Origin: Amphirosellinia nigrospora
Taxonomy: Eukaryota; Ascomycota; Sordariomycetes; Xylariales; Xylariaceae
Assembly: GCA_004123355.1 (NCBI GenBank)
Contig: SCHM01000001.1
Location: forward strand, 4,146,001 to 4,210,000
Direction: 5' to 3'
DNA: 64,000 nt
Position 1 is the first letter of the stretch, and the number at the start of each line of letters is the position of its first letter. The translations under genes and the position numbers were made by a program. The notes under the pieces were generated by a model. The model did no database searches and was not told the DNA's origin. It worked only from the letters and a program-made list of their open reading frames with translations. Shown here piece by piece: positions 12,125-22,948 of the stretch.

Positions 12125-12373
12125 TCAAGCCGTCATCATAGACCGAAGCGGGCTGGGCGTCGCGACCTGCTTGGCGGTGTGCTCCGAATTGGCCGGCCCC
12201 GTCTTCTGGAGTCGCCTTCGAGCATACGATGCGCTCATTGCTCTCGGCGCTGGGCTTGGTTCTGCCTCCTCGACGGGTTCTTGTGGCAATGTACGCTTTG
12301 CCTCTTCTGCGGGTGCCTGCTTAAACATGACTGCTTGAGAGCGTCCCTCGTTGCTCACGGGGGACTCGTCAAA
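12125..12373 (-). CDS. Possible exon downstream of eRF1, in frame after its stop
   Basis: On the minus strand an intron-like segment (12530-12374; GTCAGT donor, GCTGAC branch, AATAG acceptor) starts three bases after the eRF1 stop codon. The open frame after its acceptor is in phase with eRF1. It begins FDESPVSNEGRSQAVMFKQ and runs about 80 codons rich in Glu, Pro, Ala, Arg and Lys. A second intron may follow, because a one-base shift near 12145 would lead to VYDDGLSFTGMEMEV and a GTACGT donor. It could be a spliced 3' UTR of eRF1, a readthrough or alternatively spliced extension, or a small independent gene using the ATG at 12328. I recognise no family. Coding status is unproven. Confidence 0.35.
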   Translation of the reverse strand, partial: FDESPVSNEGRSQAVMFKQAPAEEAKRTLPQEPVEEAEPSPAPRAMSASYARRRLQKTGPANSEHTAKQVATPSPLRSMMTA

Positions 12374-12533
12374 CTATTAGACCGCAGTCAGCGACTGTAG
12401 GTTTTGAGAAAGCGGACACGAAGGAAGCGCAGCTGGGAAATAGGAGCCGCCAATCTCGACAGGTGGTCCGGAGACAGACCAGATGGCTTCAGAATGAGAG
12501 AAGGTTCTAAATTGCAGAGCGTTGACTGACCTG

Positions 12534-14142
12534 TCAATCGTCATAGTAGTCATCATCGTCATCTACTTCAGCTAATTGCTCGAAGTTCACCTTGTAGCGC
12601 AGAATTCCACCAATACCGCCAAAGCCCTTCACGAACTGGTTGCCCTCAGTCGATCTGTCCGACACGAACTCCAGATTGGTACCGAAGTCCTTATAGTGTT
12701 CAGCAATCCACTCTAAGAAAGAGTCCTGAGAAACAACTTCCATTTCTTGGCCCGTCTCCTTGTCCATGAACATACTGCGATCGCCGGATTCTTGTTGCTT
12801 AGTGAGGTGGAGGACGACCTCGGAACCGTTAACATCCTTCAACACCCATCGGGTAATCTCCAGATTTTCAAAGACGATGAGGATTTCTACAGCACCTAGT
12901 TCGAGAGCTTTGAGGGTATCTTCAATACCATAGCAGACTTTGCCGGTGTCTTGACTGATCTCCTCGAAGTATTTTCCAATGAGTTTCTTCTCCTGGATGA
13001 ATTTGACGTTGCCAAGCGTCTCAGAAGACAATTCTATAGCCTGGTTAAAGCCGTTTTCGCCACCGTAGGATACGTCCACGACCTTGATGACCTTGGACTG
13101 CAATCGGTTATCAAACATATCGGAACCGTTCAAGTCGTTTTTGAAGTCGGCGGACCCCGCAAGAATGATACCAACTACATTAGGTTTATCGTTCGTGATA
13201 AAATTTTGCACTGCTAGTTCGGCAACTTTGCGGACATAGTTGTGTCGTTTCTCTTCTCGCAGACGAGCGAAACGAAGGGCAGACTGCCCACCACGACCGT
13301 GCTTCTTTGGAAGATCTACAGAGAACTTGTGGACAACATCCCGAGTATTACCGCTCAGCGTGCCAAACAGCGCCCCGTTACCATCCATAACAATGAAGCC
13401 AAACTTCTGGTCAGACTCGAGAAGCTCAGCCAGGGCCTCAGTGTGGAACTTGTTGTCGCAAAGGTATAGAGAGGTGTTGATGGCCTTGAACGGCTCGAAG
13501 TCAATGTTCACCTTCCGCTCTTTGCCTTCCGACGTCAGGATTTCACCACAGTAGACAACAAGGCCATTGGTAGGGACCTTGTTGTATAGCTTGAGACGCT
13601 GTTGGGTTGAGGTGATGGCAGAGAGCACAGATTGTCGGTTGACTCGAGATTTGATGTTGGAAGCAGTACCCTACATGAGACTTGTTAGCCGACGAATGGC
13701 CTACTCGACGATGACAACGAGGGTGGCGGCATAGCAAGCCAAGCAGACGATATGGTGGCGTACATATTCTTCAGCCAACATCTTCGAGATGCGGGAAACC
13801 TGGTCCTTGGGGCTAGCCATCTGGAATTAGCAACGAGGGCGAGGTGGTGAAGTGGGGAGGGGTAAAGTGCATACGAATAATTAGGGAAATCATGCTGGTT
13901 CCGTTTCCTCGCGCCGCCTCGAGGCGCTTGATCAGCTTTTTAACCTTCCATATCTCAATCTGTTTGGAAACGTTCGCGTTAGCCCAGTCCGTAGTTGGCG
14001 ATTGGGAGGCGAGGGCGAGTCTAGGGAGGATTTCACGTCACCGCTGTAGCCCACATGTATACACGAGGGAAATCCATGTCAGCACATAACGAATGAATGA
14101 CCTTACATTCTTCTCGGCATCAGTCGCTGCGGCGTCACTCAT
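12534..14142 (-). CDS. SUP45: Eukaryotic peptide chain release factor subunit 1 (eRF1)
   Basis: eRF1 reads all three stop codons in the ribosomal A site and triggers peptide release with eRF3. Four exons fit: 14142-14107 ([12 protein letters not shown]), 13959-13875 ([20 protein letters not shown]), 13812-13764 ([15 protein letters not shown]) and 13670-12534 ([19 protein letters not shown]). Diagnostic motifs are the stop-codon-reading TASNIKS and YLCDNKF and the catalytic GGQ in [13 protein letters not shown]. The C-terminal eRF3-binding domain ends in a typical acidic tail (DDDDDYYDD). At the exon 2/3 junction one base is missing from a C run near 13810; with it the family sequence LIIPPKDQ is restored and the protein is about 435 residues, against 437 in yeast. 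The stop is TGA followed by C, a relatively leaky context in eukaryotes, and an intron-like segment follows at once. Confidence 0.96.
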
Positions 14143-16312
14143 GCTGGGCTTGTCTCAACGGAATGAGCAAGAGGGATAGAGGTGGTCGTGTCCGAGCGGT
14201 GTCAACAAACGAGTGCGTTCTCTCGGCGAGTATCGAAGGTGGATTGTGTGTGGGAAAAGCTTGCGCGAGAGTGAACCAAGAGGAATGGGGAAAAGGGCCC
14301 CAATTATGTACTCTATCGTTACTTAGGTACCTTACGTCGTTGGGTACAGTCACGGTATAGTGGGGTCAGTCGGTCATAGTCATAGGCTCAGCAGCAAGGC
14401 AAGCAGGCAGGCAGGTAGAGTACCTTCAGTGCACGGGCACAACCTTGAATTGCAAGTCATAATGCACGCCTTAAATGCAGTGGTCCAAGCTAGGAAACCC
14501 CGGGGGAACCTAGAGGCGCCTTTTAAGCCACAACGATGATAACGTGGCTACCTAGGTATATATCACGTATATTCATACATTTGTGAGTAACGATTAGGGA
14601 ACTCAATGGGCGCTGAACGGTGATAAAGGGCTAACACTAACTGTAAATGCTCGTATGGCCTTTCTGACGCCGCTCTCCATTACCCGGTTAGGATAAAATA
14701 AGAATGAAGTACATAAATGTTTCCTTCTTTGGGTTATATCCACCTCGCGTTAAGCTTAGGTGCTGCCAGCTGGCGGCAGCGGTTCAATAAAGTCGCCCCA
14801 TCGTTGGTCCTAAACGAACAACTCTATTGTAGCACGGAACAAAACCACACCTCATTAAACCAGCATCGCCATCGTTACTACGCATAACATAGCTCTACCA
14901 GATCAGACACAATCGCACCCGTCCTTCAGTTCCAGCTCAAGAAATGGCAGTCTATTTTACAGTTGACGTTACTATAACAACTTTGAGCTCATATGCTCTT
15001 GCAACGGCAGTATTGCCCTTATCTTCCAATCGACCATGTAGTTGAGCCAATTCCCTCACTCTGGGAATGTTGAGACAGTTTTGTGTTGGCTCAGTTAGCC
15101 TTTGGTTGGGATGTTCTGGTAGCGTCGGCCGTGGTGCACGAGCGGGTGGGTAAAGCTTAGACGCGCAACTGCTCCCTCGCATCACAATACAACTGGCACA
15201 GCGGAAGACAGGGTCCGCTCAATCCGGCTTTGATCAGCTTAACGAGCATTCTGTTCCCAGCACCGCTCAGGTGCATCTGGGAAAAACAACTCGATACGTT
15301 CGGAGGTCAAGATGCGTCAGTTGTTGCGATCGGATGAGCAGAACCCCAGCCATGATGATATTCTCGCCCAAGAGACTGATTTCAACCGCTAACATGGCGC
15401 CAATAGTGGCCCGCAAAGAAGGCATGTACATTCTAGGGCTTCGAATCTCTCAAAGAGGTACATGTTCAAGTGCACCCAGGTCCTTGTGTGCCTTGCTTCC
15501 GCAAAGACTGCGGTTACAAATATGGTACCAAAATGAGCAAGTTTGGAGTCATATGAACAAGACTACATGCCTAATCGCTACATGTGACGGCCTCGGGACC
15601 TGTGTTTATAACGCTGCCTGGGCTGCTGGACACTATTCCAAATAGCCCATTGAAGTTTCCCTGGCGATCAAAGTATGTGGCATTCTCCGGTCAAACTCTT
15701 AAATGCAGCGTTTGAGGGGTTGGTGATGACCTCACGTTGGAGATTTGGGGTATTCTAAGCCTCTCGGTAAACAAATGTTGTTGATCCAGGCTGTGGATCT
15801 TTTCTTCTCGGCGTAGTGTCGTCACTACTTCAAACCGGGGCAACTTATGGTTCTGCACCAACCAGTTCGCAATCTATGAACATTCATCTTACGCTCAAGG
15901 TAGAGCCAAGATTTGAATATTTCTCGTTTTGGCACATCTTACTACGTGGCTTATCTAGGGAGTGGCTGTCTGGGGTGTTAGTTGGGTTGGTAGGAATATC
16001 TGGGCAGCCTGAGCCAATGATGCAGCCAAACCGCCAGACCACGAAACCACGCCTCAGAGCGAATCGAATTGGTTGGATTGCCGACCTGTATCGGCGATAC
16101 TGCCTCCTGTCGCTCAACAGCTTGCAGGCAACGGAACGTGTTAGCTCGCTCGAACCAGGAGGCCGCATAACGCCAAAAGGCACCGAGTGCAGCAATATCC
16201 TGTGGTCGAATATATGTTTTTAATTCTGTTTCGTTGCTGTGGGCAGTCGTTAGGAGCCAAGGGAGGAAGAGGGCTAGTGAGGGGAGATGGTCTGGGGTGG
16301 GTTTAGGCGAAG

Positions 16313-16336
16313 GACGCAAGGACGCAAGGACGCAAG
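16313..16336. repeat. 8-bp tandem repeat, three copies
   Basis: Three perfect head-to-tail copies of GACGCAAG in the spacer, about 0.4 kb upstream of the WHIM-domain gene. No function is apparent. Confidence 0.85.
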
Positions 16337-16605
16337 GACAAAGGTCGGGACTCCAGGGCAGGACAGACATTGTGTTGTCCCCGTTTGACCATATGGGCAT
16401 GTTGCGATATATCCTAGCTTAAAGAAAATGGACTGGCCTATCAGCTCTGGAGGCCCGTGTTCTAGTTGCTGTGCGGCTCTACTTCTGGGTATATTTTAGC
16501 GTGGGTGCCAAAATTGCGAGCTCTTGACCTCTATATAATATATTCGACCTCCACATTCCAACATCCACGCAGCCACGCAGCCACATCTACGTCCAACGTC
16601 CCACC

Positions 16606-16624
16606 GTCCATCCATCCATCCATC
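16606..16624. repeat. (CATC)n repeat in a gene leader
   Basis: Tandem CATC units lie about 110-130 bases upstream of the start codon at 16737, inside a pyrimidine-rich stretch that is probably the leader or core promoter of that gene. Confidence 0.8.
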
Positions 16625-16736
16625 TACTCACCTAATCTGACCTGTATCTTTCTGTCTGTCGGTAGTAATCAGCCTTCGTGCCACGCACTCGATCACCCGT
16701 CCTGTGCCTGTACCGGAACTCGGTTAATCACGCATA

Positions 16737-18753
16737 ATGGCCGACGACGAGTCCAGCGAGCTATCGTCCGTGTCTTCGCTCTCCTCAGCGCCCTCCGAAG
16801 ATGACGGCGAGGTACAGCTAAAGCGGGAGAAGGGCATTCTCAAGTTCTTCCACAAGCTACCCAAGGGTGCCAAGCCTGTCGCCGCGCCCGAGCGGACGCC
16901 ATCGCCACCGCCACGGAAGCGATCTCCCTCGCCGCCTCACGACTATGTCCTGGCTGACAACCCCGATATTGCCGTAAGAACCTTCGTGTCTGTCGCGTAA
17001 AAACGCGAAATATCGCGTCGTCCAAAGGCTTATTTCTTCCTAGTTCATTGTCATGTTCCGAAGCCGCTTTAACGAGGCACTGCCGAAGTCGCTGGCCAAT
17101 TTTGGCCCCCAAGAACTCGAACGCGATGTTACAGAATCTATACCGGGAGAACGTGTGGAGCATTTTCTATGTGCCGTCCTCGGCCTCCTGTTGAACCGGA
17201 AGCAAGATGTCAAGTACGACGCGCTGCCCTCCGCTATACTACCATTTCTGCGCACGTCCGCTTACACATGATTGTTACAGACCTGGACCTACAATCGAGC
17301 TCTCGAGGACGCCATTTCTACCCATAAAACCAATGGGCGAAGGATTGGGAGGACAAGAGCCCACTCTCTGGCGGCAAGACCTTTGCAGCCATGAATCCTA
17401 CCGAACGAGTACGTACTCAACGTTTACCTCGGCCAGACTCCTACTTTATTCTTGGTTTCGACACAAGCTGACTCGATTCATGGTGGTAGTTAACCCTTCT
17501 TCGAACCCTTTTGCTTTGGACACTGTCCTCTTCCGAAGTCGTCAAAGGCATCATCAACCAATCCTACAAACAGAATCGACACGAAGACGACCTCAACCAA
17601 CCCCTCTCGGTGCAGCCCTGGGGCGCTGATAGTGATAGGCGACGATACTTCCTAGTTGAGGGCCTCGATGACACACATTTTCGAGTATACCGGGAGAGCA
17701 ATCCCGCCGGTTTCAACAGAACGTGGTGGAGCGTTGCCGGTAGCATCGAAGAACTCAGCACGCTATGCGAGAAGCTGCGGACTGCGGATGGTGGCCCGAG
17801 AGCGAGGAAACTTGCCCAGAAGATGGAAGCCGCGGTCCCCCGGTTCGAGGCTACGGAGGAGAAGCGCAAGCGACGCGAGTATCGCCTCCTGCGTAAGGAG
17901 CAGTTCAAACGCCCCGAACCGGGCTTCTCTATATACGAGGGCCGGACGCGAGGCAAGCGAATGAAGTATACGTACTCAGACGACGAAGACTTCTATTCCG
18001 ACTCGACAACAACCCGACGGTCGACGCGGAATACCGGGACTCATACCCCGGCTGAGCCAGCAGGCCCAGTCACCACAGCGAGCGGACGGCAGATCAAGGC
18101 GCCGTCTCGCATGACGGTGGACGCGTCTAACAACATTATAACCACAAACCTAACTCAGGAAACTGAAGGTGCTCAGCCGCAGGAGGCATCGGCGGGTCGG
18201 GGAAGACCGAGAAGGTCGGCGGCCCTCAATCATGGGACAAATGGTTGGACATCGTCGACGAAAAAGAAGGGCACGGCTCTACGGATGATGAGATGGACGA
18301 GGATGAAGAGGACAGCGAGCCTGATCTCGGCGATGATGAAGAAGATGACCATGTCCCTGACGCAGACAGCGAGGATGACGAAGAGGATGACGATTTTAAC
18401 GAGGATGAGGTCATGGCTGACGATGATATGGACGGTAGCAATGAGAGCATGGTGGTCAAGCTGAAGTACTCGCCAAAAGCCAACGGGACCACTAATCTGG
18501 ACCTGAACGCATTCCGCTATGACGGTGGGGGAGGCAAAGGAGGGGAGGGTGGTCCTCAAGACAGCCCCGGCGCCGAGAAGAACGAGGAAAGCATCGCCGT
18601 GGCTACGGGCAAGAGGCAGACCACTCCCAAGCCGACTGCTGCCCAATCCCCAGCCCTACACCCCTGCAGCCGACCTCTCTGGCTTTTAGAAAAAGCCCGG
18701 AGAAGACTCAGCAGAAGGTGCAACGCAGATCAGTCGATGTTTTGACGGAGTAG
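16737..18753 (+). CDS. WHIM/DDT-like chromatin-associated protein
   Basis: The central part has features of WHIM-type domains found in ISWI-linked chromatin-remodelling accessory subunits (Itc1/ACF1, RSF1 and relatives). These include FRSRFNEALPKSLANFGP, WTLSSSEVVKGIINQSYKQN, and PWGADSDRRRYFLVEG followed by RTWWSVAGSIEEL. A basic, helical stretch and a very acidic region (18.27-18.43 kb) follow. The nuclear chromatin role is inferred. Exons: 16737-16973, 17044-17213, 17281-17408 and 17490-18753, all with good splice sites. Single-base losses near 17289, 17325 (A run), 18230 and 18650 break the frame. With them the protein is about 600 residues and ends QRRSVDVLTE. I do not assign a gene name because several fungal paralogues share this domain. 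Confidence 0.8.
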
Positions 18754-19402
18754 TGCTACTCATAAAAACTGCTGTTTGGCGTTCAGGGTAAGGTGTGCGT
18801 GGGCCAGATCATTGTTTGCCTTTTTGCTGGGCCGAAAAGCGTGTTGGCCAGAGGGTTGCTTCGGGGTCTCCAATGTCGAGTATCAAGTCTTTTACACCTC
18901 CCTTTCAGGAACGTCGGCATGAATGGGACACGGGTGTGTAGAGGACTAGGATGTATAGAGTTACGGACGTACCATACAATACCAGGCGGATGGAAGAGTG
19001 CTGGTGTCGAGGAGATCAAGGTATGAAAGGTCGGTCAACTACGAGGACCGACCAGTTTGCTTGGCTCCCGAGTTCTATGGATGTACTATATTACACATGG
19101 ATGGACTATGTTGGTCGAGCAGCAGGCGGACCGGACGGAACATATTCATCCCAATCGACTGACATGTCGGATAAATAGTCCTTATGATGTAGGGCACGTA
19201 GCTTCAATACACTCAGTATTTCTGAGAACCCTTCTTCCTCCTCTGTCTTTTTCGACAATGTCCCTCTGCGGTGCCGTATCAGCCCAAGTATTTCTTGCGG
19301 AACCCCATTGCTGGCCATGATACATACATCGACATTCTATACCTTGAAGACCGCGGTTTTCTATCCATGTTATGCACATTTCTTTTCTGAATCAACTCGG
19401 GT
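18754..19402. other. Convergent spacer
   Basis: The 3' ends of the plus-strand WHIM gene and the minus-strand DUF1770 gene face each other here. Only short, unlikely open frames are present. It presumably holds both terminators. Confidence 0.6.
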
Positions 19403-20110
19403 TCACGACCACCTCGTCTTGGCCTTCTCGGGCAAGGGCCAGTTATTCACGCCATACCACCACCGACGGAGACGCGCCCCAGCGGAGCTCCCGCTCATCT
19501 GTGCGTTGCGGTTCCAGTGCTGCCAGCCGACGATGGCGAGGTTGTAGAGGACGCCCTGGGCGAGGGGCATCATGATCTGCAAGGGAGGGATTACACACGT
19601 CAGCCACGCAAGCCAGCCAGCCAATAATTACCGGCTTCCACGACCTTCTGCCCCGTCTAACCCGTTGATGGGATTTAGAGGGACCGACGTTCGCTCTGGG
19701 CCGACCGACTGGGCGAAACATGTAGAGGCACCAGCCAGACAAGGCTATGTAGCACGCACCTGATCCCGCATCGTGATCCACGCGATCCGTCCCCACGTCT
19801 TGGCGTCGGCGATGCTGTGCAGGTAGCTCTGCTCGAAGCGGAGGTCGGGCATGGGCGGGAAGGACTGGGCGCGGTGGCGACGGGGTACCTCGTGGGGCCG
19901 CACTAGGACGCTGAGCGGGATCTCGTCGTCGTCCTCGTCGTCCTCGTCGATGCCGTCGTCCTCGTCGTATCCGTGGGTGGGAGACAGGTACGCCGGCTCC
20001 CTCGTCGATGCCGCCGTCGACGGATTGAGGTCGTGCCGCGGCGACGGGTCGCGCTTGATGTGCGCCGTCTGTATCGTTTCCGCTATTTGCGTCGGGAGTG
20101 AGGAGGACAT
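19403..20110 (-). CDS. DUF1770 family protein (fungal, unknown function)
   Basis: Two exons, 20110-19760 and 19576-19403, joined by a GTGCGT...TTGCAG intron, encode about 174 residues with no frame break. The protein begins MSSSLPTQIAETIQTAHIKR, has an acidic low-complexity middle, then the family core MPDLRFEQSYLHSIADA, WGRIAWITMRDQ, PLAQGVLYNLAIVGWQHWN and RLRRWWYGVNNWPLP. This layout matches DUF1770, a family I know only from filamentous ascomycetes and without a known function. The hydrophobic VLYNLAIVGW stretch could associate with a membrane, but no clear signal peptide is seen. Confidence 0.85.
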
Positions 20111-20668
20111 TGTGGCGGTATTATGGAGGGATGTTGAATGCTTTAGGTAGTCTAAATATCTTCTATCGCTATTGCTCGTCTAATAATATTCGGTCCTATG
20201 AGGTCAGTGACAGATGAATAGCGGGCCGAGGTTAGCCGTGCCCAGCTGGCAAGCACCCTGTACTTAATACCTACTTACTTACTGCAACGCCAATAGCACG
20301 AATGTGTAAAGCATGACAAGGCCCTGTGAGATTTGAACATGAACGAAAACTGCGACTACAGGAATCACTCAGTCATGGGAGAGTCTAGTACCCCTTGTGT
20401 TTGTCTTGTAATGATACATATTATATTAGCCTGTGCGTTAGCAAGAGAATATCTTGCGATAATGATTCCCATGACCCATTCATCCTAACCTTGTTGACGG
20501 TGAAACAAACCACAAAACCCAAGCCAATGTTCTAGCGATAGCAATGACGAAAACCATGCACTTCGCTTCCCTCAGAGATTGCCAAAGTGCGCCGGTACTC
20601 CCATGACACCTCCAGGCCGTCAGTGCCACCCCAAAAATCATGAACCGGGTATGAAAACTCCCACACCC
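20111..20668. other. Spacer upstream of the DUF1770 gene
   Basis: This contains the promoter of the DUF1770 gene (left) and the 3' end of the next minus-strand gene (right). No coding or RNA-gene signal is found. Confidence 0.6.
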
Positions 20669-22500
20669 CTAACAACCTAATCGTGACGCCAAGTCTTCGT
20701 CGACGGCATCGTCCTCCTCGTTACTGTCGTCCTCGAAATACGAGACGTTTGAAGTCGTCCAAGTGTCCACCCGGCCAGCCTTCTCTAGGCCACCCAGCTT
20801 TCTCTCCTCGAGGTCTGTCGCCAGGGTGTCTTCGCTGCTGGCCCGACCACTGTTGGACGGGCCAGTCGGTTCATCAGAGGTATCAGGCGAAGTGCCTTTG
20901 TCAACCACATTGGTGCTCAGCACATGGTTCACGGCTGGTCGAACCCACTGTAATATTCACAGTCAGTAAACCAGCTTTTCTCTTAAAGTAGGAAGATTAT
21001 GGCACGGAGGACTACTTACAGCGGAGCGCGCGGTTTCAAGGTCGAAAAGCGCCGTGTCTTTGTCAACGAACCTGTCCCGGGGACGCACGGTGCCGGTCGT
21101 GTAGAGGGTGATCATCCGAGCATGCGCGTTGTACGCCGCGAACGGCGCGTAGAAGCTTCCGAAACGATCACAGATGTCTTCGAGGGCTGCTCTAAAGCCG
21201 GGGTAACATCGAAGAGCTCGGGTAGTTGTCCTTGTCGTGGGGATTCCACGAAGATGCAGGTCTTGCTTCTGCGGAGGAACTCCATAGTTGCTTTGGAGAC
21301 GCAGAGCCTTGGCGATATGGGGTTTCGCGTGTTGTACGATGTTGCTAGGACACGATCCAACCACTCCACAGGGTGTTTGGAGGAATCACACCTTTGTGGT
21401 TTGTCTTGGTTTGATGTTGTCTGCTGTTGTTGGGGCTCTGCGTGGTTTGTTCGTGGTGGCGGTGATGGTGGTTGTGGTAGGTCTTTTTCTGTGTTTATCG
21501 TCGAGGCATCCGACTCTTTTATTCGAGAACATTCGCGTTGCCCCCTAGCTCTCTTGTTTACATGGCAGCCGGTTGCTTTGTGAAAAAGTGTATCTGGGCT
21601 CCTGATGCGCAAGGGTAGCCTGGCTACAACTGGGCGTACATGGTCCGTAGAGGTCTCGCCGTTCGGCGCCATGGTGTTCTGAACCTTAATTGCTCCTTGC
21701 ATGTAAGATTAGCGCAGGTTCATGCAGAGTTCGGTAAAGGGATTGTTTGGCGAATGGCTTGCTTGATGAATGGGTTACTTGGGAAACGCACGATAAAAAT
21801 AAAATAGGAGTCCATTACCAGTTGTGTTGACCTCAGATATAGGCGTAAAGAATCGAAACAAGCCCGTTTTGCCCAGAGACTCTAAAAAGTTGCCTGACTC
21901 AGCCAACCCTGGCAATCGAGGAGCAGGTTCGCAATCTTGTCTGGGAACTACTTCGGATATGGTGCTGAAGCTGGCATGTCTGACTTGACTAGAAGAACGT
22001 CCACACGCCACAGGAGTTACGCGAGTGGCGATGGTAGCCCACCGTCTGGCGCTTTGTTGAGAAGTCCTTAAGCGTATCTTCGAACGAAGGGACCAAGACT
22101 GTTGGGATGATTCCCCAGGAGACTCACTGCAGTCTGCCGAGCCGTGACTGGTCCGAGGAGACGAGGCCATGGAACTGATACTTTGTCGTATAGCCGGCCA
22201 GGTCTGACCCGCCCTTTCGATATGCCGGGCATCAGCCGACCCCATGCTTAGTAAATCATCGTTGGATTTCACGTCGTGCCACGGATTATACATGTATGTC
22301 GTTGTATTTTCACTATACTCTGGGCTGCTTCTTCTGGTAATACTCCCCTTGAGCTCCCTGAGCCGGCTTCGCCACGATATCTTGTTAATGCCGGCGTGAA
22401 GTGGGCTGTGACGAACAGTCGACATAGTCGAAGCCGGCGATCCATGTTGTTCTTGTAGCCTGCCGCTGTTGCGGTTGGCTCGTTTACGGAAGGGCAGCAT
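20669..22500 (-). CDS. Hypothetical protein, three exons
   Basis: I do not recognise the family. Open frames at 22500-21819, 21695-21020 and 20947-20669 are linked by introns 21818-21696 (GTAATG donor, GCTAAT branch, GCAAG acceptor) and 21019-20948 (GTAAGT...ATTACAG). With one missing base near 21205 the total is a whole number of codons, about 545 residues. The N-terminal half is Ser/Arg-rich and probably disordered (from MLPFRKRANRNSG). The second exon has the best coding look: WLDRVLATSYNTRNPISPRL, TMEFLRRSKTCIFVE, PGFRAALEDICDRFGSFYAP and ITLYTTGTVRPRDRFV. The C-terminus is acidic. A start at 22569 is possible. The two left-hand open frames could instead be a separate gene starting at 21672. 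Confidence 0.6.
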
Positions 22501-22948
22501 AGCACCGAGATGACAAAAAGAATGGATGGTGTAGATAGAGCAATACCACTGATATAAGAATGGGATCATGGGCCAGGATATCCTGGGGTTGATCACTGAG
22601 AACCAGAACAAGGCTCCCAACGCCGCGGAGTGTAGAATGGGATTGATGATATGTTAGCTAACCTGTCGATTATGTTTGGAATAGCAGACTACGGCACTTA
22701 ACTTGAGTATACCTGCAGCAGGCACCCGGCTAGCTTGTGATTATAGTACGTCGTCCTTCCTTGACAACATGCTAAAGGGGAAGCTACAGGCATACATCCT
22801 GCTTCCACACTGGCAGTTTCGTCCGCACAGCTGCGGCATTGTTTACGGTACAAGCAACCTGGAAGTTGGAGCTCGGATTTGAATGAGATGAAACTTGTCT
22901 TAAGTTAGTGGCTTAAGATATTTGGTGTCACCTATGAACAATAATACC

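Larger units (their letters stand above)
14143..16736. other. Spacer with possible decayed coding fragments
   Basis: The right end is the promoter and leader of the next plus-strand gene and includes CATC repeats. The left end is the eRF1 promoter. On the minus strand between about 14.95 and 16.35 kb there are protein-like patches interrupted by stops in every frame (such as RPQDIAALGAFWRYAASWF near 16.2 kb and RVRELAQLHGRLEDKG near 15.05 kb). I cannot connect them into a gene or name a family. They may be pseudogene remains or chance. Confidence 0.4.

Noticed and set aside
15271-15645. 124-codon plus-strand open frame rich in cysteine and arginine
   Set aside because: It starts on GTG and has no secretion signal or repeat pattern. 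It overlaps the possible decayed minus-strand sequence, so it is probably an antisense shadow.
20669-22500. Two separate tandem genes at 22500-21775 and 21702-20669
   Set aside because: A consensus intron joins them in phase and yields a whole-codon length. The stop of the first and start of the second both fall inside or at the edge of that intron. Kept as one gene, with the alternative noted.
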